Positions 16,240 through 24,317 of a DNA stretch of 47,564 nt are shown here, in pieces. Location of the stretch: assembly GCA_011390345.1 (NCBI GenBank), contig JAABSP010000040.1:1-47564 (forward strand), in the 5' to 3' direction. The stretch comes from Desulfobacteraceae bacterium (GTDB taxonomy: Bacteria > Desulfobacterota > Desulfobacteria > Desulfobacterales > JAABSP01). The translations under genes and the position numbers were made by a program. Position 1 is the first letter of the stretch; every line of letters begins with the position of its first letter. The notes beneath the pieces are model-generated. The model did no database searches. It was not told the DNA's origin and worked only from the letters and a program-made list of their open reading frames with translations.

Positions 16240-16535
16240 ATGATATCCATAACAAATGAAGATATTGAGGCCAGAATCGTCATCATCGAAATCTTCAGCA
16301 TGTATTGTCCGCACTGTCAGCGGGAAGCCCCCATCATTAATCAACTATACCACAGGATCGAAAACGATCCCAAAGAGAAACGCTCAATCAAGCTGATAGG
16401 TATCGTTGTGAGGTGCGCACCCCTTCTTTCTCATTGTCAGGCTTTCTCATTGTCAGGCTCGAACCCAAAGAGCAGCCGATGGTGATCCATACCCATTCCG
16501 GCGGCATCGGCCGTAGCGCTGTCGGATGTCTGTAA
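16240..16535 (+). pseudogene. Degraded thioredoxin-like (TlpA/redoxin) gene
   Basis: From ATG 16240 the frame encodes a thioredoxin-fold start: a strand and the redox motif in IEIFSMYCPHCQREAP, then a helix and the strand IKLIGI. Fold similarity stops abruptly after about 55 residues. The frame then runs through a tandem 16-bp duplication and ends. In the +1-shifted frame (16461-16535) the sequence MVIHTHSGGIG looks like the C-terminal strand of the same fold. The central and C-terminal parts are therefore deleted or frameshifted. No strong ribosome site is seen. It is a remnant of an extracytoplasmic-type thiol oxidoreductase, next to an intact glutaredoxin/FTR pair. Confidence 0.55.
16427..16458. 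repeat. Perfect 16-bp tandem duplication
   Basis: TTTCTCATTGTCAGGC occurs twice in direct succession (16427-16442 and 16443-16458), inside the broken thioredoxin-like gene. A 16-bp duplication shifts the frame and may be one of the inactivating events. Confidence 0.9.
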
Positions 16536-16578
16536 GAAACCCTAACCCCTTGTACGATCTATCGGAAAGGATGGTGAC

Positions 16579-16854
16579 ATGGCAGAAGAAAAAAAAGAGA
16601 AGCCGGTTCAGCTCTATGCACTGAGCACCTGCAGCCACTGCAAATCGGTAAAAAGACTTCTGGACGAATGCACAATTCATTATGACGTAGTAGATGTGGA
16701 TGTGCTGGAAGGGGACGAACGCTCCGCGATTCTGGAAGATGTCAAAAAATTCAACCCCAGATGCACCTTCCCCACCATCATCATCGGTGAAACCGTCATC
16801 GTGGGGTACAAGGAAAAAGAGATCAAGGAGGCGCTGGGCATGAATGGCAGTTGA
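16579..16854 (+). CDS. Glutaredoxin-family protein (CSHC active site)
   Basis: A 91-residue single-domain thioredoxin fold. It has strand VQLYALST, active site CSHC, helix KSVKRLLDE, the DVVDVDVL strand, a cis-Pro TFPTIIIG segment and GYKEKEIKEAL. This fits a small glutaredoxin/NrdH-like redoxin. It overlaps the next gene, a ferredoxin:thioredoxin reductase catalytic chain, by 11 bp, so it is very probably that enzyme's redox partner in the cytoplasm. This is an anaerobe-type thiol reduction chain fed by ferredoxin rather than NADPH. Confidence 0.88.
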   Translation: MAEEKKEKPVQLYALSTCSHCKSVKRLLDECTIHYDVVDVDVLEGDERSAILEDVKKFNPRCTFPTIIIGETVIVGYKEKEIKEALGMNGS

Positions 16855-17176
16855 AAAGCTCTATGAGATGCTGAAAAAGACCCAGGAGCCCAAGGGCTAC
16901 TTTTTCAATAAGGACAGAGAGCGGGTCTTCGAGATGCTGAAGGCCCTTCAGGCCAACAAGGAGCGTTACGGCTACATGTGCTGCCCCTGCCGCCTGGCCG
17001 CAAACGACCGGGAGCGGGACAAGGACATCATCTGCCCCTGCATCTATCGGGAGCCGGATGTGGAAGAGTACGGCAGTTGCTACTGCAACCTCTATGTCTC
17101 CGAAGCGTGGAACGAAGAGAAGATCCCCCACGAATATGTTCCGGAACGGAGACCGCCGGAGCGGATGCCCTTTTAA
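16844..17176 (+). CDS. Ferredoxin:thioredoxin reductase catalytic (beta) chain
   Basis: A 110-residue protein with the FTR-beta cysteine pattern: CCPCRLA, then CPCIYREPD, then CYCNLY. In the family these bind a [4Fe-4S] cluster beside a redox disulfide and pass single electrons from ferredoxin to a thioredoxin-like partner. There is no variable alpha chain gene, as usual for non-phototroph FTRs. ATG 16844 overlaps the glutaredoxin gene and GGAGG lies about 12 bp upstream. A terminator follows, so the pair is a two-gene unit. Confidence 0.9.
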   Translation: MAVEKLYEMLKKTQEPKGYFFNKDRERVFEMLKALQANKERYGYMCCPCRLAANDRERDKDIICPCIYREPDVEEYGSCYCNLYVSEAWNEEKIPHEYVPERRPPERMPF

Positions 17177-17231
17177 AAACCCAACCCCCATCCCCGCATT
17201 CATTAATAATTCCATCAAAAGATCCTCCATC

Positions 17232-17264
17232 GGGGCAGCCGATTCGGCCGCCCCTTCTCTTTTC
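17232..17264 (+). terminator. Terminator of the glutaredoxin/FTR unit
   Basis: GGGGC-A-GCCG and CGGC-C-GCCCC form a nine-pair stem with one mismatch and a short ATT loop, followed by TTCTCTTTT. Confidence 0.7.
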
Positions 17265-17316
17265 CCTTGACAAAAGGGGCATACAAGATATTTACTTCAC
17301 GGTTTTGGAGAGTTAA

Positions 17317-17325
17317 TGGTATAAT
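17317..17325 (+). promoter_or_regulatory. Extended -10 promoter of serA
   Basis: TGGTATAAT is a perfect TG-N-TATAAT extended -10 about 60 bp before the serA start. A TTGACA at 17267-17272 with TATTTA 16 bp later offers a second, upstream promoter overlapping the tail of the preceding terminator. Confidence 0.5.
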
Positions 17326-17385
17326 GGTTATCTTGAATTCAACATCATTTTCAAGCGCCCGATTCGGGTGGAGAAGGAAGAGCGA

Positions 17386-18966
17386 ATGAAAGTACTGGTC
17401 AGCGACAATCTGGGAGAGATCGGCATCGAGATGTTTCGTCAGTCAGAGGGGATCGAAGTGGATGTGAAGACGGGCCTCTCCCCGGAAGAGTTGAAATCGA
17501 TCATCGGCGAGTATAACGGTCTGGTGATCCGCAGCGCCACGAAAGTGACCGAGGAGATTCTGGAGGCGGGCGTAAATCTGAAAGTCGTGGGAAGAGCTGG
17601 CATCGGCCTGGACAATGTGGACATTTCGGCCGCCACAAAACAGGGCGTCGTGGTAATGAACACCCCGGGAGGCAATGTGGTGACCACAGCCGAACATGCA
17701 GTGGCCATGATGCTGGCCCTAACCCGGAACATCCCCCGGGGAACCGCGACATTGAAATCGGGCCTCTGGGAGAAAAAGAAGCTCCAGGGCCGGGAGATCT
17801 GCGGCAAAACCCTCGGCGTAATCGGCTTCGGCAAGATCGGCTCCATTGTCGCGGACAGGGCAAAAGGGCTCAAGATGAACGTAGTGGTCTATGACCCCTT
17901 TGTAACCCCGGAGCAGATCGAAAAGTCCGACTTCAAAAGCGCCACCCTGGATCAGCTCTACGAGGTCTCCGACTACATCACGGTCCATGTGCCCAAACTC
18001 AAGGACACCGCTGGGCTGCTCAACAAAGAAGCCTTCGACAAGATGAAGGACGGCGTGATGATCGTCAACTGCGCCAGAGGCGGCATCGTAAACGAGGCGG
18101 ACCTCTATGACGCGATGGTCTCCGGAAAGGTGGCCGGCGCGGCCCTCGACGTCTTCGAGACCGAGCCTCCGGGGGAATCGCCGCTCTTCAAGCTCGACAA
18201 CTTCATCTGCACCCCCCATCTGGGGGCATCCACCAAAGAGGCCCAGACCAACGTCGCAGTGGACGTGGCCCGGCAGATCATCGACTATCTCCAGACCGGC
18301 ACCATCGTCAACGCGGTCAATGTCCCCTCTGTCACCGGAGAACTGCTGGAGAAGCTCGGCCCCTTCCTCTCCCTGGGGGATCGGCTAGGTGCGCTCCTCT
18401 CCCAGCTCTCCAGAGGGCCTCTGAAAGAGGTGATCATCGAGTACCGCGGGGATTTCAAGGGGCTGGATCTGGCACCGGTCTCCACCGCGACCCTGCGGGG
18501 GCTTCTTGCACCGGAGGTCAAGGAGATGGTCAACTTCGTCAACGCGCGGGTGATGGCCAAGGACCGGGGAATCCAGGTGACGGAGTCCACCCGAGCCGAA
18601 TCCGAGGATTATCTCAACCTGATCACCGTGGCCGCGGTCACCGCAGAGGGGACCACCACAGTCGCGGGAACCATCTTCGGCAAGAAGGAGGCCAGGGTGG
18701 TGAAAATCAACAATTTCCGCTTGGAGATGATCCCCAAAGGCCATGCCGCTATCATCCACAACCAGGACCGGCCCGGCGCGATCGGCTCCATCGGCTCCAC
18801 ACTGGGGAAGAACAATATAAATATCAATCGGATGCAGGTGGGCCAGGAGGAGGAAGGGGAGAACAACATCATCTTTTTGAGAACCGACACCCCCATTCCG
18901 GATGCGGTGGTAGAGGAGATCCGGGCCTTGCCCCTTGTAAACACCATCGTTCCCGTGGAACTGTAG
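17386..18966 (+). CDS. serA: D-3-phosphoglycerate dehydrogenase
   Basis: A 526-residue long-form PGDH, the first step of serine synthesis. The substrate domain is split around the NAD domain (GFGKIG motif in LGVIGFGKIG). Catalytic Arg is in CARGG, Glu in FETEPP and His in TPHLGAST. An intervening ASB domain (about 320-450) and a C-terminal ACT domain (HNQDRPGAIGSIGSTLGK) give allosteric serine control. An in-frame GTG at 17368 would add six residues, but AAGGAAGAG directly serves ATG 17386, which also fits the family start MKVLVSD. Confidence 0.96.
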   Translation: MKVLVSDNLGEIGIEMFRQSEGIEVDVKTGLSPEELKSIIGEYNGLVIRSATKVTEEILEAGVNLKVVGRAGIGLDNVDISAATKQGVVVMNTPGGNVVTTAEHAVAMMLALTRNIPRGTATLKSGLWEKKKLQGREICGKTLGVIGFGKIGSIVADRAKGLKMNVVVYDPFVTPEQIEKSDFKSATLDQLYEVSDYITVHVPKLKDTAGLLNKEAFDKMKDGVMIVNCARGGIVNEADLYDAMVSGKVAGAALDVFETEPPGESPLFKLDNFICTPHLGASTKEAQTNVAVDVARQIIDYLQTGTIVNAVNVPSVTGELLEKLGPFLSLGDRLGALLSQLSRGPLKEVIIEYRGDFKGLDLAPVSTATLRGLLAPEVKEMVNFVNARVMAKDRGIQVTESTRAESEDYLNLITVAAVTAEGTTTVAGTIFGKKEARVVKINNFRLEMIPKGHAAIIHNQDRPGAIGSIGSTLGKNNININRMQVGQEEEGENNIIFLRTDTPIPDAVVEEIRALPLVNTIVPVEL

Positions 18967-19034
18967 AAAGAGAAATGAAAACCCCCCGGGAACCGTTGAA
19001 GATTCAATAATGTTTTCGGACAAGGAGGGAGAAA

Positions 19035-19448
19035 ATGGCAGAGCATTCTGAAGAAAAGGGATTTATCCTCATGGATCAACCCCCCTATTCCGATATGGAG
19101 AAGATCTCCGAAGGGGAACAGCGAAAGGCCGAGGAGGCGTATGAGCGGGAGGCGGCCAAAGTCGAGGCCGAGGCTTCCAAAAGGGCTGAACCGGGTGAGT
19201 TCCAGCTTCCAAAGATCGACTTTTCCACCTTCATCTTCTCCCTCAACTCCTCGGCATATGTCCAGTTGGGGCTGCTGGATGACCCGGCCACCGGGGCCAA
19301 ATCGAAAAATCTGACCCTGGCCAAGCAGACCATCGATCTGCTGATCCTTCTGGAGGAGAAGACCCGGGGGAATCTTACAAAAGAGGAGGAGACCATGCTC
19401 AGGCACATCCTCTATGATATGCGGATTCTGTATGTAAAAGAGAAGTGA
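19035..19448 (+). CDS. DUF1844 protein
   Basis: A 137-residue cytosolic protein. The N-terminal 60 residues are charged and helical; the C-terminal domain (FSTFIFSLNSSAYVQLGLL, then AKQTIDLLILLEEKTRGNLT, ending LRHILYDMRILYVK) is the DUF1844 signature common in Desulfobacterota and Planctomycetes. Function unknown. AAGGAGGG precedes ATG 19035. It sits between serA and a DegQ protease on the same strand. Confidence 0.85.
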   Translation: MAEHSEEKGFILMDQPPYSDMEKISEGEQRKAEEAYEREAAKVEAEASKRAEPGEFQLPKIDFSTFIFSLNSSAYVQLGLLDDPATGAKSKNLTLAKQTIDLLILLEEKTRGNLTKEEETMLRHILYDMRILYVKEK

Positions 19449-19489
19449 TAATCATCAGGAACTAACCCCGATTTGAAAAGGAGGCTTCC

Positions 19490-20944
19490 ATGAAGAACCC
19501 GAACAGGCGAATCCACTTTACCCCGAAAATCATTGCCCTGCTTGCGGCTTTGTCCCTGGTCATACTGGGGCTCTCTCTTCCGGCAGGGGCGCAGCAGGGC
19601 CCCGATTTCCACACCCCGGCCAATTTCACAGAGCTGGCCAAGAAGGTAAGCCCTGCCGTGGTGAACATCCGGACCGTCAAGGTAACCCAGGGGGGCGGCA
19701 GGGTATTCCGCCATTTTCAGAGGCCTTTTGGCGGGGGGGAGAATGATCCTTTTGGCGACTTCTTCGAGAAGTTCTTCGGCGGAGAGGGCCCCCAGCGAGA
19801 TTTCAAACAGCGCAGCCTCGGCTCCGGCTTTATCATCGATTCCGCAGGATACATCGTCACCAACAACCATGTGATCGAGGATGCCGATCAGATCGTGGTC
19901 AAGCTCGATGACGGCGAGGAGTATGAGGGCGAGATCGTGGGCCGGGACCCGAACACGGATCTGGCACTGATCAAAATAGAAGCAGGTCGGGAGCTGCCGG
20001 CAATCCCTATGGGGGATTCAGCCAACCTCGATGTGGGACAATGGGTTGTGGCCATCGGCAGCCCCTTTGGCCTGGAATATACGGTGACGGCCGGAATCGT
20101 CAGCGCCAAGGGCCGGGTCATCGGATCGGGCCCCTATGATGATTTCATCCAGACCGACGCCTCCATCAATCCCGGCAACAGCGGCGGGCCGTTGATCAAC
20201 ATGCGGGGGGAAGTGATCGGCATCAACACCGCGATCATCGCCAGCGGCCAGGGCATCGGATTTGCCGTTCCCGTCAACATGGCCAAGGATGTCATCTCTC
20301 AGTTGCGGAAACACGGGGAGGTGACCCGGGGCTGGCTCGGCGTCGCGATCCAGGATCTCAACGAGGAGATTGCGGAGTATTACGGCATCGAGAAGAGCCA
20401 GGGCGTTCTCATCACAGAGGTCTTCGAAGGAGACCCCGCATACAAGGCCGGCATCCGGCCCCAGGACGTGCTGATCTCCGTCAACGGTCAGAAGATCGAC
20501 TCCACCCGGGAGCTTACCCGGATGGTCGCGGGCATCGGTGTCGGGGAGAAAGCCAAAGTTACGGTCATCAGAAACGGAAAGAAAGAGACTTTTTCTGTCA
20601 GGATCGCGAAGCGGGATGAGAGCCGTCTGATAACCCAGGGGCCTTCGGAGGAGAAGACCGGATCGGAACTGGGCATCCGTGTGGCGGACCTGACGCCCGA
20701 GATCGCCCGCCGGTTCAATATCAACGACGCCCAGGGGGTCGTGGTGGTGGAAGTGGCCTCGGGCAGCAAGGCCGAAGCGGCCGGTGTGGTCCCGGGGGAC
20801 ATCATCAAGGAGATCAACCGGAAGCCGGTCCAATCGACAAAGGATTATGAGAACACGATTGATAAAGTTGACAAGGGTGAGATGATCCAGCTCTTTATCC
20901 GGCGGATGACCGCAGGCTATGTGGTGATCAAGATCGAAAAATAG
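19490..20944 (+). CDS. degQ: Periplasmic Do/DegQ-type serine protease
   Basis: A 484-residue HtrA protein: Sec signal peptide (cleavage after about PAGA-QQ, 35), trypsin-like domain with triad H127 (NNHVIE), D157 (NTDLAL) and S231 (GNSGGP), and two PDZ domains (about 285-375 and 395-480). It performs periplasmic quality control of misfolded proteins. AAGGAGG precedes ATG 19490. Its stop abuts the ispE start with no gap, so the two are co-translated; this coupling looks positional rather than functional. Confidence 0.95.
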   Translation: MKNPNRRIHFTPKIIALLAALSLVILGLSLPAGAQQGPDFHTPANFTELAKKVSPAVVNIRTVKVTQGGGRVFRHFQRPFGGGENDPFGDFFEKFFGGEGPQRDFKQRSLGSGFIIDSAGYIVTNNHVIEDADQIVVKLDDGEEYEGEIVGRDPNTDLALIKIEAGRELPAIPMGDSANLDVGQWVVAIGSPFGLEYTVTAGIVSAKGRVIGSGPYDDFIQTDASINPGNSGGPLINMRGEVIGINTAIIASGQGIGFAVPVNMAKDVISQLRKHGEVTRGWLGVAIQDLNEEIAEYYGIEKSQGVLITEVFEGDPAYKAGIRPQDVLISVNGQKIDSTRELTRMVAGIGVGEKAKVTVIRNGKKETFSVRIAKRDESRLITQGPSEEKTGSELGIRVADLTPEIARRFNINDAQGVVVVEVASGSKAEAAGVVPGDIIKEINRKPVQSTKDYENTIDKVDKGEMIQLFIRRMTAGYVVIKIEK

Positions 20945-21790
20945 ATGGAGATTCGCACCCCTGCCAAGATCAATCTTTTTTTGGGTGTAAGGGGGAGGCG
21001 TTCGGACGGCTATCACGAACTCCTCTCCCTTATGTGTCCCATCACCCTGTATGATCATATCCGCTTCGAGTTTTTTGGAAGCGGGATTCGGGTCCGCTGC
21101 TCCCATCCGGATGTCCCGGAGGACGAGACCAATCTCGTCAGCCGGGCCGCCCGGGCCTTTTACAGCGCCGCGGCCCTTCCCGAAACTGATCTTTCCATAA
21201 CTATCGAAAAAAAGATCCCAGTGGCCGCGGGACTGGGGGGCGGCAGCAGCGATGCCGCGGCCGTTCTGCTGGCATTGAACCAACACCACGGCGGGGCGCT
21301 CTCGAAAGAAAGGCTCATGGCCATCGGCGGGGCACTGGGTGCGGACGTGCCCTTCTTCATCCTGGGGAAGCCGGCGGTCGCCACCGGCATCGGTGACCGG
21401 CTGGAACCGGCCCCGGGCCTCCCCCCCTACCCCATCCTCCTCCTCTCCCCTCCGATATCGATCTCAACCGCTCAGGTCTACAAAAATCTCAATTTAGCAT
21501 TGACAAAATGTAAAAAACTCATTAGTAACTGGTCTCTTAATGTTAGGACCTTCGATGCGGCCCGGCATCTCTGCAACGATCTGGAGAGCGTCACCGCAAG
21601 CATCTGTCCCGACATTATACCGGCAAAAGCGTCATTGATGGAACAGGGCGCCATAAACGCCCTGATGACCGGAAGCGGCCCTGTGGTCTTCGGGCTTTTT
21701 GCTGCGGAATCCGACTCTATCCGTGCAGAAGGCGCTCTTTCGGAGCAGTGGAAAGGGTGGGGCATCCATCGGGCGCAGTTGATCGTCTGA
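20945..21790 (+). CDS. ispE: 4-diphosphocytidyl-2-C-methyl-D-erythritol kinase
   Basis: A 281-residue GHMP kinase of the non-mevalonate isoprenoid pathway. It has the conserved start RTPAKINLFLGV, the ATP-binding motif PVAAGLGGGSSDAA and the late MTGSGPVVFGLF motif. ATG follows the degQ stop immediately. Position before tRNA-Gln, prs, rplY and pth is the conserved order seen in many Desulfobacterota. Confidence 0.95.
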   Translation: MEIRTPAKINLFLGVRGRRSDGYHELLSLMCPITLYDHIRFEFFGSGIRVRCSHPDVPEDETNLVSRAARAFYSAAALPETDLSITIEKKIPVAAGLGGGSSDAAAVLLALNQHHGGALSKERLMAIGGALGADVPFFILGKPAVATGIGDRLEPAPGLPPYPILLLSPPISISTAQVYKNLNLALTKCKKLISNWSLNVRTFDAARHLCNDLESVTASICPDIIPAKASLMEQGAINALMTGSGPVVFGLFAAESDSIRAEGALSEQWKGWGIHRAQLIV

Positions 21791-21833
21791 TTCCTGGAGT
21801 TCATTTTGCCGATCCATTGTAAGAGTGTGATGC

Positions 21834-21908
21834 TGGGGCGTCGTCAAGCGGTAAGACACAGGATTTTGGTTCCTGCATTCGGAGGTTCGAATCCTCCCGC
21901 CCCAGCCA
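21834..21908 (+). tRNA. tRNA-Gln (anticodon TTG)
   Basis: Acceptor arms TGGGGCG (21834-21840) and CGCCCCA (21898-21904) pair fully. The anticodon arm CAGGA-TTTTGGT-TCCTG reads TTG, and the T-arm has GGTTCGAATCC. The 3' CCA is encoded (21906-21908). Confidence 0.96.
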
Positions 21909-21975
21909 ATTCTATATCGACAGGTAGAGTCACGGTCGGAACCGCTACAATCGAAAATGTTTCAAAATACTTATA

Positions 21976-22917
21976 ATGAATAAACTCGCAATTTTTTCAG
22001 GAAATTCAAATCCGGAGCTGACCCAGAAAATCTGTTCCTACCTGGACCTGCCAATGGCCGGGGCCAAGGTGACGCGGTTCAGCGACGGCGAGGTCCAGAT
22101 CGAGATCGACGAGAATGTCCGGCTTCGGGACATCTTTGTGCTGCAGTCCACCTGCGCGCCGGTCAATGAGAATCTCGTGGAGCTGCTGCTGATGCTCGAT
22201 GCGGTGAAGCGCTCCTCGGCCAGCCGGGTGACTGCGGTCATCCCCTACTTCGGCTACGCCCGACAGGACAAGAAGGTTGCCCCCCGGGTTCCCTTGAGCG
22301 CGAAGCTGGTGGCCAACATGATCACCCTTGCCGGGGCCAACCGGGTCATCACCATGGATCTCCATGCGGGCCAGATCCAGGGCTTTTTCGATATCCCGGT
22401 GGACAACCTCTTCGGCACCCCGGTCTTTCTCCGGTATGTCCGGAAGAATTTCGACAACAACCACCTGGTAATCGTCTCTCCGGACGCCGGGGGTGTGGAG
22501 CGTGCCCGGGCCTATGCCAAACGGATAGACGCGGACCTGGCCATCATCGACAAGCGGCGGGACGCCCCCAATAAGGCCAAGGCCATGGCAGTCATCGGCG
22601 ATGTCCGGGACAAGGTGGCCATCATTTTGGATGACATGGCCGATACTGCGGGAACCCTGACCGAGGCCTCGGCCGCGATCATGGAGAAGGGGGCAAAAGA
22701 GGTTCACGGCATGTGCTCCCATGCGGTGCTTTCGGGCCCCGCGGTGGACCGGATCATCAATTCCCCCCTGTCGAGCCTTGTGGTCACCGACACCATCCCC
22801 CTGCATCAGAAGGCCCGGGAGAGCGGGAAGATCGTCGTGCTCTCCATTGCGGAGCTGGTGGGGGAGGCCATCATCCGCAGCCACCGGGGCGACTCAGTGA
22901 CATCGCTTTTCGAATAG
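21976..22917 (+). CDS. prs: Ribose-phosphate pyrophosphokinase (PRPP synthetase)
   Basis: A 313-residue class I Prs making PRPP for nucleotide, His and Trp synthesis. It shows FSDGEVQIEIDENVR, the R-Q-D-K catalytic segment, the VSPDAGGVERAR motif and the PRPP loop LDDMADTAGT. There is no strong ribosome site at ATG 21976; the sequence before it (TACTTATA) is weak, so expression may depend on the tRNA transcript context. Confidence 0.96.
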   Translation: MNKLAIFSGNSNPELTQKICSYLDLPMAGAKVTRFSDGEVQIEIDENVRLRDIFVLQSTCAPVNENLVELLLMLDAVKRSSASRVTAVIPYFGYARQDKKVAPRVPLSAKLVANMITLAGANRVITMDLHAGQIQGFFDIPVDNLFGTPVFLRYVRKNFDNNHLVIVSPDAGGVERARAYAKRIDADLAIIDKRRDAPNKAKAMAVIGDVRDKVAIILDDMADTAGTLTEASAAIMEKGAKEVHGMCSHAVLSGPAVDRIINSPLSSLVVTDTIPLHQKARESGKIVVLSIAELVGEAIIRSHRGDSVTSLFE

Positions 22918-22975
22918 AAAAAAATATGGCGGATCGAGCATCGGCCGCCTAACCATCTTTTAAGGAGGAACTTTC

Positions 22976-23647
22976 TTGGAACTGATTGAACTGAAAGCCA
23001 AAAGCAGAACCGCAACCGGCAACGGACCGGCCCGGGTTCTGCGCACTGAGGGTCGAATTCCCGCGGTACTCTATGGCCCTGATACCCCATCGACCCCCCT
23101 CTCCGTTGACGTTATCGCTCTGGAGAAGGTGTTGAAAAAAGGGGGGATACAGGCCCTGATCAATCTCGTCATGGAAGACGGCGCGGGCACAGGCACCAAA
23201 ACGGTCATGTTGAAGGAACTGCAGACGGACCCGCTCTCCAAGTTCTTTGTCCATGCCGACTTCTACGAGATCTCCATGGATCGGAAGATCACCGCCAGCG
23301 TTCCGATTATCACGACCGGGGAATCGGTGGGTGTGGAGCGGGGCGGCATCCTCCAGATCGTCCGAAGAGATCTGGATGTCTCCTGCTTTCCCAACAAGAT
23401 CCCCGAATCCTTTGAGCTGGATATCTCGGGGCTTGACATAGGCGATGCCATCCATGTTGGAGAAATCTCCGTGGAAGAGGGCATCGAAATCCTGGCCGAG
23501 AGCGAGTTCACCGTTGTGACGGTGGCAACTCCCATGCGGGAGGAGGAGCCCGAGGTCGAGGAAGAAGAGGCAGAGGAGCTGGGTGAGGCTGCCGAAGGCG
23601 AGGTCGAGGGAGAAGCCGAAGCCTCCGAAGAGACGCCGGGTGAATAA
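22976..23647 (+). CDS. rplY: 50S ribosomal protein L25/Ctc, TTG start
   Basis: A 223-residue long (CTC) form of L25, which binds 5S rRNA. It has an N-terminal L25 beta-barrel (ELKAKSRTATGNGPARVLR), a C-terminal TL5-like domain (about 98-190) and an acidic Glu/Ala tail (from about 188). The only plausible start is TTG 22976, placed 6 bp after a perfect AAGGAGG; no ATG occurs near. The stop falls inside a 12-bp tandem repeat. Confidence 0.93.
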   Translation: MELIELKAKSRTATGNGPARVLRTEGRIPAVLYGPDTPSTPLSVDVIALEKVLKKGGIQALINLVMEDGAGTGTKTVMLKELQTDPLSKFFVHADFYEISMDRKITASVPIITTGESVGVERGGILQIVRRDLDVSCFPNKIPESFELDISGLDIGDAIHVGEISVEEGIEILAESEFTVVTVATPMREEEPEVEEEEAEELGEAAEGEVEGEAEASEETPGE

Positions 23648-23684
23648 CCGAATGAATGACCGGGTGAATAATCGGATATATCCC
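23637..23684. repeat. 12-bp degenerate tandem repeat at the rplY stop
   Basis: Units CGGGTGAATAAC, CGAATGAATGAC and CGGGTGAATAAT, then a diverged CGGATATATCCC. The rplY stop codon lies in the first unit and the rest fills most of the gap before pth. Confidence 0.7.
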
Positions 23685-23710
23685 CCATATAAAGCTGAAC
23701 AACCGCACCA

Positions 23711-24292
23711 ATGGCAGCCGGAGAACTGAGGCTGGTGGCGGGACTGGGAAATCCGGGCCCAGCATATGAGAGAACCCGTCACAACATCGGCTTCATGCTG
23801 CTTGACAGGCTCGCGGATGAATATTCCATCCCTTTGAATGAAAAGAAGCGTTTCGACGCGATCATGGGGCGGGGGAGGATCGAAGGGGTCGAAACCCTGC
23901 TGGTCAAGCCCCTCTCCTTCATGAACAGAAGCGGGATTCCGATCAGCCGGATCTCGCAGTATCACGGAATAAACAGCGAGGATCCCGTCATCGTCCATGA
24001 TGACATCGACCTCGCCCTGGGAAGGATTCAAATCAAAGAGAAAGGAGGTCATGGCGGGCACAAAGGTGTAAGATCAGTCATGGACGCCTTCGGCAGCGGC
24101 GATTTCATTCGCCTGCGCATGGGCGTCGGGCGTTCCGAAACCGGGAGCGAAGTATCGGATCATGTGCTGGGAAAGTTCAAGCCCGATGAATTCGAACTTC
24201 TCGACGAGGTCCTGGCCCGGTCCCGGGATGCCGCAGTGAGTATCCTTTGCAGGGGAGCAAAGGAGAGTATGAATCGGTTCAACCGAAAATGA
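23711..24292 (+). CDS. pth: Peptidyl-tRNA hydrolase
   Basis: A 193-residue Pth that releases tRNA from drop-off peptides. It has GLGNPGPAYERTRHNIGF with the catalytic His, KPLSFMNRSG, the VHDDIDLALG segment and KGGHGGHKG-RS. There is no clear Shine-Dalgarno at ATG 23711. Next to rplY as in many bacteria. Confidence 0.96.
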   Translation: MAAGELRLVAGLGNPGPAYERTRHNIGFMLLDRLADEYSIPLNEKKRFDAIMGRGRIEGVETLLVKPLSFMNRSGIPISRISQYHGINSEDPVIVHDDIDLALGRIQIKEKGGHGGHKGVRSVMDAFGSGDFIRLRMGVGRSETGSEVSDHVLGKFKPDEFELLDEVLARSRDAAVSILCRGAKESMNRFNRK

Positions 24293-24317
24293 ATGTTAAC
24301 TTCAGATGGAGGAAAGA

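Noticed and set aside
20018-21289. 423-codon minus-strand frame opposite degQ and ispE
   Set aside because: Spans two well-recognised plus-strand genes and has shadow composition.
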